Assembly: GCA_026195255.1 (NCBI GenBank)
Contig: JAPHSS010000056.1
Location: forward strand, 1 to 35,497
DNA from: Gammaproteobacteria bacterium
GTDB taxonomy: Bacteria > Pseudomonadota > Gammaproteobacteria > SZUA-229
Length of the DNA stretch: 35,497 nt
Direction of reading: 5' to 3'
Shown here: in pieces, positions 25,320 to 32,474 of the stretch
How the letters are laid out: each line of letters begins with the position of its first letter
Numbering within the stretch: the stretch's first letter is position 1
The notes under the pieces: generated by a model
Told to the model about the DNA's origin: nothing
Database searches by the model: none
What the model saw: only the letters and a program-made list of their open reading frames with translations
Program-made: the position numbers and the translations under genes

Positions 25320-26384
25320 CTAACCCGATCGTGAAGCATGCTGGATGATGCTAATTTTCATCTCAGACTGACACTGTAAACAGATGAACTTCGCTCTGGG
25401 ACGAAGGGGTTTATTTTCAAGTGTTACCTGTAATATAAGTTGAACCAGTTTGAGGAGTTGCTTTGCGTTAGCGTGTAGAAAACCGTAGTCTCTGACACGT
25501 CTAAAACCCGTCGGCAATACATGCTTTAGTATCAAGTATAAAAAATCTTCTCCTTTTAAGGTTCGGTATGCGGGCTTTTTCGTTGTGCTGTCAATGTACT
25601 TAAACGTGATATAGCCCTTTTCATTTTTTACTATATTTTTTTCATTGATGACGCCGCGATAAAGATAACGGGATAAATACCTTAATGCGGGTAATCCCTG
25701 GCCGACGTTTTGCACGTTGACAACCCATTTTTCGGGTGGTTTATGCGCAGCGCATAAACTATTTTCTTTAAGTGCGGTTAAAAAACGGGCTCTAAATACC
25801 TTGGCTAATGAATACGCATTAAACAGGTATTTGCCTTTTAGTTTTTTCCATTGTTTGCGCGTTTTATTAATGCCGCCTCCCGGTATCACGACATGAATAT
25901 GGGGATGATAATCCAGGCGTCTGCTGTGAGTGTGCAGCACCGCAGTTAACCCGACATTCCCATCGAGCTTATCTGGATTGAGTCCGAAGCTTTTTAAGGT
26001 GCTGCTGACACAATTAAAAAATAGTGAGTATATTAATCGTTGGTGTTTCCATACAAGAGGTCTTAGTTCTGCGGGCAAGGTAAAGGTCACTATATAATAA
26101 TCAACGGGCAACAGTTTTTGTTGTTGTCGATCGAGCCACTGATTAACCTCGTGATTTTGACAGGTCGGGCAATGGCGGTGTCCGCAGGACAACGGCGACC
26201 AATGCGCGTGAGCACAGTCCTGGCACTGTACATAGAGCTGGCCTGATTGGGGTGTTCGGCAACGCTCAATCGCGTGCAGGGCTTGCCATTGATGGGCTTT
26301 AATTTGCTTTGATCGCGCGGCGATTAAAGCGGGTTTGTATTGTTTGATAATAGCTTTAAGTGAGGGGCTACTCATCATCTTCAC
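25320..26384 (-). CDS. IS91-family HUH (Y2) transposase
   Basis: 354 residues. N-terminal zinc-binding region with [22 protein letters not shown] (Cys/His cluster, about 52-76), then the rolling-circle nuclease core. The HUH motif is in [13 protein letters not shown], and the tyrosine motif in [10 protein letters not shown]. The start is GTG 26384 or ATG 26378/26375, all overlapping the end of the recombinase gene (stop at 26368) so the two are coupled. The C-terminus includes a CLQC pair. Complete as far as seen. Confidence 0.9.
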   Translation of the reverse strand: MKMMSSPSLKAIIKQYKPALIAARSKQIKAHQWQALHAIERCRTPQSGQLYVQCQDCAHAHWSPLSCGHRHCPTCQNHEVNQWLDRQQQKLLPVDYYIVTFTLPAELRPLVWKHQRLIYSLFFNCVSSTLKSFGLNPDKLDGNVGLTAVLHTHSRRLDYHPHIHVVIPGGGINKTRKQWKKLKGKYLFNAYSLAKVFRARFLTALKENSLCAAHKPPEKWVVNVQNVGQGLPALRYLSRYLYRGVINEKNIVKNEKGYITFKYIDSTTKKPAYRTLKGEDFLYLILKHVLPTGFRRVRDYGFLHANAKQLLKLVQLILQVTLENKPLRPRAKFICLQCQSEMKISIIQHASRSG

Positions 26385-27281
26385 CCCTTAGGTCAACGTC
26401 GATTTCATTAATCAAGTTATTGAGGGTGCTGCGCGTATCTTTCTCGGCAAACTCGGTGATGTGCGCGTATCGCGCGGTGGTGGTAGGACTGGCATGGCCC
26501 AGTAAGTGTTGTATGTGGCGCAGGCTTAAGCCGCGTTCAAGTAAGTGCGTGGCAAAGCTGTGTCGTAGACTGTGGACCGATACTTTTTTTTAATCTTACA
26601 GCTTGAAATAATTTCTCGCACGGCTTTTTGGGTGCCCCCTCGATCCATGTGTTTGTTTATGTCTTTTATGCATTGAGATTTTTTAGGCAGACTCGGAAAC
26701 AATAACGTAGCGTGGCGATGTGATGACCATTGTTTACGCAATGCGATCAAGGTTAAATCGGGTAAGGGAAGCAGGCGATCTTTATGGCCTTTACCGCGCC
26801 GAATGTGAACCTGCATTTTTTCGGCATTAATATCACCCACTTGTAATGCAAGCGCCTCTTCGAGGCGCAAACCCAACGAGTAGGTGAGTAAAACAAAAAC
26901 GCGATAACGCAGCATGCGTGCACTGGCAATCATGCGTTCAATTTCATTGACGGTTAAAATATCCGGTATGGTTTTTATAATCGGCGGCTTAACGATGTTC
27001 ACCCATTGCCACTCAATATTTAATACGTGACGCCAGTAAAACTGTAACCCTAAGCGATCTATTTTGACTGTACTCCACGAGTGGCTATCTACGAGTGCTG
27101 AAAAGTAATCCTTTAAATTATCTTGCGTGAGTTTTTCAGGTAAACAATCAAAATATTTAGATACACGTCGAAATGCGCGGGAGTATGAATCAATGGTGAC
27201 ATCGGCTTTGCCCTGTAATTTTAGGCATTTAAGCAGCTGTTGATAGTGCTTGTCGTAACGTTTTCTATCTTTTGTATTCAT
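26368..27281 (-). CDS. Tyrosine recombinase of the IS91-type element, frame broken at a slippery A-tract
   Basis: Zero frame (27281 to 26526) gives 251 residues: SAM-like N-terminal domain and first catalytic half with [16 protein letters not shown] (catalytic Arg) and [14 protein letters not shown] (Lys). It ends in an unrelated tail. After a run of eight A (about 26584-26591) the -1 frame continues to a TAG at 26370-26368 and encodes [34 protein letters not shown], which supply the missing HxxR, H and Tyr. Codons at the run are AAA AAG preceded by A, the A AAA AAG heptamer in correct phase. Either programmed -1 frameshifting or a recent indel. Confidence 0.75.
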
Positions 27282-27368
27282 GATACACTTTCCTTTCAGT
27301 TAACCCAGAAGTGGGTAAAGGAAATTATAGATGCAGGGTGTTGTTTTTTTCTGCCGTTTTGCGGCTTC

Positions 27369-27451
27369 GTTCAACAAATCGTTCAAGTCGTGTGCGCAAA
27401 AAGCATGCGCACACTCGGACCAAGCGAACAGCACGCTTGGCCGCTTAACTC
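27369..27451 (+). other. attC recombination site of cassette B
   Basis: R'' GTTCAAC (27369-27375), L'' GTTCAAG (27381-27387), L' CTTAAC (27434-27439), R' GTTATGT (27445-27451). L'' equals the complement of L' plus one extra C, the extrahelical base expected in attC. Between them are two sub-hairpins: GTGTGCGC/GCGCACAC and CCAAGCG/CGCTTGG. 83 bp. Confidence 0.75.
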
Positions 27452-27537
27452 GGCGTTATGTTTATAAAAAATGATAACCCTTACACTTCACAAGATCCGA
27501 ATTAAATTTATTCTGACACTAATTATTCAAGATAAAT

Positions 27538-28068
27538 TTGGAATTGAAAACCATTAAGATTCTTCTTTTCATATGCATATTTATAACTAGCTCGTTATCT
27601 AATGCGAATGAAAATATGGAGCATAACATAGCAAATAAGTCCCAACTTATTATTGATATTGAAAAATGTAAATTTAATAATGCTATTCTTGTTAATAGTT
27701 TTGAAGGGTATGTTGCATTACCTGACAATTACTATATCCAAGCAAAATCTGCTACAGGTGCGTTAGTACTAAGCAAAAGCAAATATAAAAGTAATGATAG
27801 AAATGGCTATATAGAGTTTGGTGGTTACACAGGAGAAAGGCCTAAACACTTGTTAAAGGATAAAGAAAGATATAAGTTGGTTGATATTAATGAATATAAA
27901 GACAATGATTTTAATGTGATAGAACAAAAGCATACAATTGTTGAGCTTAATCAAGCTACAATATTCATTAATGGTCAATATATGAAAGTTGTAGATAAAA
28001 GCAGTAATTTATGGGGTGACGCAATTAAAAGTTATAATATTTTAAAGAATACTAACTGTAAACAATAG
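27538..28068 (+). CDS. Secreted hypothetical protein of truncated cassette C
   Basis: 176 residues, very AT-rich. A signal peptide (KILLFICIFITSSLSNAN) requires a TTG start at 27538 or 27544; no ATG precedes it. The mature part has EFGGYTGERPKHLLKD and INGQYMKVVDKSSN; no known family recognised. It lies 92 bp after the G/TTATGT boundary of attC B, so it is probably the gene of a third cassette, but the expected attC R'' box ACATAAC is not found before the transposon-like unit at 28099. Confidence 0.55.
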   Translation: MELKTIKILLFICIFITSSLSNANENMEHNIANKSQLIIDIEKCKFNNAILVNSFEGYVALPDNYYIQAKSATGALVLSKSKYKSNDRNGYIEFGGYTGERPKHLLKDKERYKLVDINEYKDNDFNVIEQKHTIVELNQATIFINGQYMKVVDKSSNLWGDAIKSYNILKNTNCKQ

Positions 28069-28306
28069 GAGCCTGCCTCATCCTTAAGCATAGAAACTAA
28101 ATAGGACACCCACCCTAATAAAACCATAAAACCTAAATACTTAACGTCTCATCATGTTATTCAATCGTTTACACAATGAAATATCTTATATAACTTACGT
28201 TTATGTAATTTTTTAGGAATATTTAGAAATTTATTGAATTTTAGACAACAGAAAATCAATCTTAATCATAGATTGAGAAAAATATAATTTACGTTTATTG
28301 TTTTAT

Positions 28307-29342
28307 CTAAGTAAAATAATTTTTACAACTACTTAAACATGGCGTTCGTTCATAACCGAGCTTTATACAGGCTTGCTTTAATTTTGTTACCGAGCCAACT
28401 AGCCTTTTTAATTTACTTTCAAAGTTTTTAGTCAGGTATAACCAGTTATCAGGTTCGATGTTTAAGCGTTTTAATATAGGTGGTGTATTACTGTTTATAA
28501 AACCGCGTTTATCATCACGCATAATGCGCCCGGTTTCATCTACCAGTTTTATATAATCCTTTAAGACGTATGGCAGGCCTTGTGGCATTTTTGCACGAGT
28601 ATTACCAGCGAATTTGAATAGTTTTGATGCGGGGTGTAACTTCTTATGTTTTGCTTTTATCTGCCCTACCCTTTGTTTTATTGAGGTGTAATCAGATGTT
28701 TCGGGTGTTTTTGCCATAACAGCCCGTATTGGGTTTAAATCGACATAAGCCATGCACGTGAGTACTGAGGCTTCATCTAATAATGCCTGGGATTTGAATC
28801 GCCCTTTATATACAGGATGTATGGTATGCCGGTTTTGCAGGAGCAAAAACCGGTGCCCAGAAACGCCCTGTGCAGTTATCTGCTTTGTTTGCACCTCTGG
28901 CTATGGTTTCGTTTAACACCCACATATATTGGCTGATATCCATTAACCTTTTACGCCAGGTAGAGACTGTCTCTTTTAATAGTTTCATCTGAGATTTATG
29001 TAATATTTCATTCTTTACGTAGGCTTGAGATATAAAAGTACCTTTATATAATTTATGCCATCGTGTAATTACCTCATCAAACGACCAGCTCAAGGCATTT
29101 TCTTTGTTAATGTGTAATACGAGGTGGTAGTGATTAGACATCACAGAGTAAGCACAAATATCTAATGCAAAGATATCGCTTAATTCAAGAATTTTATCTT
29201 CGATAAGTTTTCGACGGTACTCATAGTCTTCACCTGTATTTGGGTCAATGCCACACAAGAAGGCACGGCGCACACATCGTGATACACAATGATAGTAAGA
29301 AGTCGCTTCTAGAGAGACTTGTGCATAGCGGGGTTTTGGCAT
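28307..29342 (-). pseudogene. Y1-type (REP-associated) transposase, disrupted by a 49-bp insertion
   Basis: HUH single-tyrosine transposase family. The N-terminal part (29342-28806) has MPKPRYAQVSLEATSYYHCV-like start, the HUH-type SNHYHLVLHI and up to DNCTGRFW; the frame then runs into a stop. The C-terminal part resumes in another frame with GRFKSQALLDEASVLTCMAY and DLNPIRA. Removing 28807-28855 (49 bp, 1 mod 3) joins them as ...GRFWEGRFKSQ..., the usual family sequence. So the gene is a pseudogene made by one short insertion. Confidence 0.85.
28807..28855. repeat. 49-bp palindromic insertion within the transposase gene
   Basis: Contains GCCGGTTTTGC, loop AGGA, GCAAAAACCGG near 28828-28853, a REP-like hairpin, plus an AT-rich flank TATATACAGGATGTATGG. 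Boundaries are inferred from restoration of the transposase frame and could shift by a base or two. Confidence 0.65.
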
Positions 29343-29503
29343 AGATAATCCTTTCTCTGTTTTTACTCCATGTACGTGAGAAAGCTACGCCTGTGGGTTA
29401 TACTTGTCAAACTTAAGCTGGGTGTCCAATTTAATTCCAGATATATGGATGGCTCACAATTAAAAGGTGGCCGACCTAACTACTTTAGTGCAGGAGAAGA
29501 AGT

Positions 29504-29995
29504 ATGGTTTTGGGAACTAAATTAAAGCTATTTACTATTGTGTCACTTCTATTATTTGGTGTTAGTTGTAATGCCACTAGCAATCGAACAGATGTGCTAA
29601 TTGATAAAGCAACATTAAATAAACATGATTTTGCACTATACGATGCATCCGGCAAGTGTATATTAGAATACAGTGTTAATAATGAAGTCGTTAAAACATC
29701 ACTTCCATTGATTGCACCGTGCCACTTTGCTCGCAATACTAGTAGTGGCATTTTACATTACGCCTATAAAGATAGAGGTATAAAAGCCACATTAGCAGTT
29801 ATAGGTAACCCTGTTAGTAACGAGGCCAGAAAACAATGGAATCTCGATTCCAATATCATATGTGGTGAAAAGGCCGTTGGAGTTTTAATAACGAATGACA
29901 CTATACGTTTATCCAAAACGCTATTAGAAGGTGGCGTGATGTGTGCAAGTAAAGGACTTGATGAAAAAGACTTCTGGAGTCTTGCGCATGATTAA
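29504..29995 (+). CDS. Secreted hypothetical protein (possible lipoprotein)
   Basis: 163 residues. Signal peptide KLKLFTIVSLLLFGVSC, with Cys22 in a weak lipobox (GVSC). Mature part: LIDKATLNKHDFALYDASGK, then CILEYSVNNEV, PCHFARNTSSG, IICGEKAVGVLIT, GGVMCASKGL; five cysteines in all. No family recognised. AGGAG lies 7-8 bp before the ATG. It follows the right end of the transposase unit and sits in AT-rich accessory DNA. Confidence 0.6.
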   Translation: MVLGTKLKLFTIVSLLLFGVSCNATSNRTDVLIDKATLNKHDFALYDASGKCILEYSVNNEVVKTSLPLIAPCHFARNTSSGILHYAYKDRGIKATLAVIGNPVSNEARKQWNLDSNIICGEKAVGVLITNDTIRLSKTLLEGGVMCASKGLDEKDFWSLAHD

Positions 29996-30034
29996 GTCTT
30001 CAAAAACTAGAATAGTACTAAAAGGCAATTAAAG

Positions 30035-30112
30035 CAATTAAAGGGGTCGGTGACAAATGACAATCAATTACACTTGTAAACAGTTCTCAATTGTCACCGA
30101 CCCCTTTAATTG
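30035..30112. repeat. 78-bp palindromic repeat, copy 1
   Basis: Perfect 22-bp inverted arms: 30035-30056 (core AAAGGGGTCGGTGACAA) and 30091-30112. A third arm copy follows directly at 30117-30138. The 34-bp centre is AATCAATTACACTTGTAAAC-like. Confidence 0.85.
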
Positions 30113-30195
30113 TCAATTGTCACCGACCCCTTTAATTGCAAGACCTGCCCCTAATCACTTCATAAATGCAAATAATTCAGTAAGGTAACAATATT

Positions 30196-30693
30196 ATGAT
30201 ACCTGATTTAAAAATAATCCTTATTTTAACCATCAGCTTCCTGTTAACGCCATCACTAGCAGCTTCAGGTCAGGATCTTCACAGACTGTGGGACGATCGT
30301 TGTGCCACCTGTCATAGTCATTCAGGTGAGTTTTCTCGTCAGTTTCTCAGCGTTTCCAATGGTGAATTGCAGGGCAAACATCATACTCATGATCTGCGAC
30401 TATTTCTAAAAAATCATTATCTTGCAGGGCATTCCGTCGATGCCGTCTATAACATGCTACTCGCACAGACGGAAACAGAACCAAGGTTTAAAAGTGAATG
30501 CAGCAGCTGTCACGCAAACGCTGCAAACTTTTTGCGAAATTCAATCATACTTCGCGATAGTGTACTGTATAGTCGAACGTTAAATATCCCTGTTCGTGAT
30601 TTTCTTAATGGCCACAGAAATCTACAGCCAGATGATATTGAATTTTTCATGCAGCAATTAACACGTATTGCTCACGAAATTTTTCAGCCATAA
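30196..30693 (+). CDS. Periplasmic cytochrome c-like protein with two CxxCH motifs
   Basis: 165 residues with a signal peptide (cleavage near SLAAS). Heme-binding motifs CATCH (36-40) and CSSCH (102-106) predict two covalently bound c hemes; His-rich QGKHHTHD and NHYLAGHS may give axial ligands. The two motifs sit in two halves that may each be a small domain. Partner and redox role unknown. The gene stands alone and is flanked on both sides by copies of a 78-bp palindromic repeat, suggesting it arrived with them. Confidence 0.75.
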   Translation: MIPDLKIILILTISFLLTPSLAASGQDLHRLWDDRCATCHSHSGEFSRQFLSVSNGELQGKHHTHDLRLFLKNHYLAGHSVDAVYNMLLAQTETEPRFKSECSSCHANAANFLRNSIILRDSVLYSRTLNIPVRDFLNGHRNLQPDDIEFFMQQLTRIAHEIFQP

Positions 30694-30694
30694 C

Positions 30695-30772
30695 AAATTA
30701 AAGGTGTCGGTGACAAATGACAATCAATAACAATTGCAAACAGTTCTCAGTTGCAACCGGACCCATTTATTC
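30695..30772. repeat. 78-bp palindromic repeat, copy 2 (degenerate)
   Basis: Same orientation and length as 30035-30112 and near-identical for the first 55 bp (GGTGACAAATGACAATCAAT and the following AACAGTTCTCA). The right arm has diverged (GCAACCGGACCC) so the hairpin is imperfect. It begins one base after the cytochrome stop codon. A fragment of one arm recurs at 31597-31617. Confidence 0.8.
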
Positions 30773-30833
30773 CCTTAAGTTTGCAGAAATTAGTAAATTT
30801 AATACAATCCTATAAATTACTAGAAATATTCAA

Positions 30834-31484
30834 ATGAAAGACAACCAGAAAGTTAAATACTATTCGCCACTGGAAGAGAGAATTAATATAAGCTCTCATG
30901 CCCTGGGGTTTGTATTGAGTATTATTGCGCTTATTCTTTTATTTATTCGCGCCTCTGTTTATGGAAGTGTTTTGCATATTATTAGTTTTTCAATTTTTGG
31001 CATTAGCCTGATAGTTTTATATGCGGCTTCCACACTTTATCATCGTGCAAAAGACCCCGAATTAAGGAGCAGGCTGAGAGTTTTCGATCATGTATCAATT
31101 TACGTACTTATTGCCGGAACTTATACCCCATTTGCGCTTATTACGCTCAAGGGTGAGTTGGGATGGATTGTTTTTAGTATATCGTGGGGCCTGGCTTTAA
31201 CAGGCATTATTTTAAAGCTGTTTTTTACCGGAAAGTACAATTTAATCTCCACCCTGATGTATCTGTTTTTAGGATGGATGGTGATTTTCTTTATTAACCC
31301 ACTAATGGATAGTTTATCGTCCGATGGGTTTATCTGGCTGGCGGCTGGTGGATTATCTTATACGGTTGGCGCAGTCTTATACAGTATTAAGAAAATCCCA
31401 TTCAATCATGCCCTTTTTCATGTGTTTGTTTTGCTAGGTAGTTTTGCCCACTTCGTATCAGTATACTTCTATGTTTTACCCTAA
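30834..31484 (+). CDS. Hemolysin III / TrhA-family membrane protein (PAQR superfamily)
   Basis: 216 residues, seven predicted membrane helices. Family pattern: N-terminal EERINISSHALGF, STLYHRAKD after helix 2, RVFDHVSIYVLIAGTYTPFAL, and C-terminal NHALFHVFVLLGSFAHF with the His pair. The Ser/His/Asp/His set is the presumed metal site. Relatives in E. coli are linked to membrane energetics and fluidity rather than true haemolysis. Confidence 0.9.
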   Translation: MKDNQKVKYYSPLEERINISSHALGFVLSIIALILLFIRASVYGSVLHIISFSIFGISLIVLYAASTLYHRAKDPELRSRLRVFDHVSIYVLIAGTYTPFALITLKGELGWIVFSISWGLALTGIILKLFFTGKYNLISTLMYLFLGWMVIFFINPLMDSLSSDGFIWLAAGGLSYTVGAVLYSIKKIPFNHALFHVFVLLGSFAHFVSVYFYVLP

Positions 31485-31526
31485 TATAACTAATATTAAT
31501 AGGAGAACGCGGAATAAAAAGCAGAA

Positions 31527-31586
31527 AACCAGGCTCAGATCTCAATTGTTTCTAATATTAGTGAATACTGAGATCTGAGCCTGGTT
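31527..31586. repeat. Perfect 18-bp inverted repeat after the TrhA-like gene
   Basis: AACCAGGCTCAGATCTCA (31527-31544) and its exact complement (31569-31586), 24-nt loop. No T-tract, so a terminator role is uncertain; it resembles a REP/MITE unit. The gap 31485-31979 also holds a remnant of the 78-bp repeat (31597-31617) and the palindrome at 31944, and no gene. Confidence 0.75.
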
Positions 31587-31933
31587 CTCTGGTTCTTTGT
31601 CACCGATCCCTTTAATTTTTGATCTGTTTATGATGGGCTGGGGTTAGTCGCGTCCGCTTAGTCAGATGCCTGTGATCAGTGCTATAAATTAGATATTAAT
31701 CCCTGTTTACGGCTTGACAGCAGAGGTTTGGGTTGCAACACTAATTCCTTGTTCTTCGAGGCCAGGCTTAGATGATGAAAAATAGCTAAAAGGCCTCAGT
31801 ACATTGAATTGAGCGCTCATACTTATGGATCAAAAATTAAATTCTTTATTATGAAGGGCTAATACTGCAAAAAATAATACAAGAAGCGGCTAAGAATAAC
31901 GGGCTTATTTGTAACACGTAATCTCGTTCGGGC

Positions 31934-31961
31934 TATGATCTTTATGTACATTAACGTACAT
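31934..31961 (+). promoter_or_regulatory. Possible promoter and operator before the thioesterase gene
   Basis: TATGAT (31934-31939) is a -10 candidate; no convincing -35. ATGTAC (31944-31949) and GTACAT (31956-31961) form an inverted repeat with 6-bp spacer just downstream, where a repressor could bind. It lies 19 bp before the thioesterase start codon. Confidence 0.35.
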
Positions 31962-31979
31962 GTTAATAAGGATCACACT

Positions 31980-32423
31980 ATGAGCAACACTTTACGAATT
32001 GTAAATGACCTTCCCAATCGTCACATTTGGGAGCACGAAATGCATACTTACTTGAAGGACTCGAATGCATATGGAAATATATACTTTTCACGCTATTTTG
32101 AATGGCAGGGAGTGTGTAGAGAAATGTGGTTTTCTGAATGTATTTTTACGAATATGTTTGAATTGAAGGGAGCATTAGTCACTCACAATGCATATAACAA
32201 TTATGTAGCACCCGTATACCCCTTTGAAAAGATACGTTGCGAGCTGACTACACTGAATATTAAATCAGCTTCGTTTCAGCTGCACTTTGCTTTCTATAAT
32301 ACTCAAACTGGGAACCTGGTATCAGAAGGTGGGCAAAAAATAGCCATCATTGATTCTGAAAGCGGTAGATTAATCCGTTTTCCAAAAGAAATTCTGGATA
32401 AAGTAAGGTACTACGAGAAGTAG
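31980..32423 (+). CDS. Hotdog-fold (4HBT-type) acyl thioesterase-like protein
   Basis: 147 residues from the ATG at 31980, chosen because AAGGAT lies 7 bp upstream; the in-frame ATG at 31935 has none. The NAYGNIYFSRYFEWQGVCRE segment (about 29-48) is the central-helix pattern of the 4-hydroxybenzoyl-CoA/YbgC-like group and recalls the thioesterases of enediyne gene clusters. These cleave acyl-CoA or acyl-carrier-protein thioesters. The typical acidic catalytic residue is replaced by Asn/Ala here (NAYGN), so activity is not certain. It is 31-52 bp upstream of the sensor kinase. Confidence 0.75.
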   Translation: MSNTLRIVNDLPNRHIWEHEMHTYLKDSNAYGNIYFSRYFEWQGVCREMWFSECIFTNMFELKGALVTHNAYNNYVAPVYPFEKIRCELTTLNIKSASFQLHFAFYNTQTGNLVSEGGQKIAIIDSESGRLIRFPKEILDKVRYYEK

Positions 32424-32435
32424 CAATAATTAAAA

Positions 32436-32474
32436 AGGAGAGTAAGCCCGGGGGTGAGCCCCGGCTTATTAAAA
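32436..32474 (+). promoter_or_regulatory. GC-rich hairpin at the kinase translation start
   Basis: AAGCCCGGGG (32444-32453) pairs with CCCCGGCTT (32458-32466) with one bulged C. The strong AGGAG is at 32436-32440. A GTG at 32454 lies in the loop and an ATG at 32475 lies just past the stem. No U-tract follows, so it is not a terminator. Confidence 0.5.

Larger units (their letters stand above)
25122..27445 (+). mobile_element. Integron-type cassette B enclosing an IS91-family element
   Basis: Begins TTGAAC (25122-25127) and ends at the crossover G27445/T27446. Its attC R'' box GTTCAAC (27369-27375) is the perfect complement of GTTGAAC. All of the cassette interior is an IS91-type unit read on the minus strand: recombinase then HUH transposase. 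GAAC and CAAG (complements of the IS91 targets GTTC and CTTG) occur at 25124-25130, just where the origin end would lie, so the element may have inserted at the cassette border rather than been captured as cassette cargo. Element ends not defined. Confidence 0.6.
28099..29432. mobile_element. Y1-transposase unit bounded by 14-bp inverted repeats
   Basis: Left AAATAGGACACCCA (28099-28112) and right TGGGTGTCCAATTT (29419-29432) are inverted repeats with 13 of 14 matches. They bracket the disrupted transposase gene. Between the left repeat and the gene (28113-28306) is only AT-rich DNA with a CAATCT/AGATTG hairpin near 28257-28275. Confidence 0.55.

Noticed and set aside
26368-27281. Integron integrase IntI
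   Set aside because: The recombinase shows no IntI-specific extra patch between the catalytic boxes and is coupled to an IS91 transposase, so it belongs to that element.
29465-29485. Cassette boundary at GACCTAAC before the 29504 gene
   Set aside because: It matches an R''-type box, but no L boxes or GTTRRRY partner follow.
30035-30138. CRISPR array, because of repeated 22-bp units
   Set aside because: The units are inverted and direct arms of a palindromic repeat, without regular unique spacers or cas genes.
32444-32466. Intrinsic terminator between thioesterase and kinase genes
   Set aside because: The hairpin is GC-rich but followed by ATTAAAA, not a U-tract.
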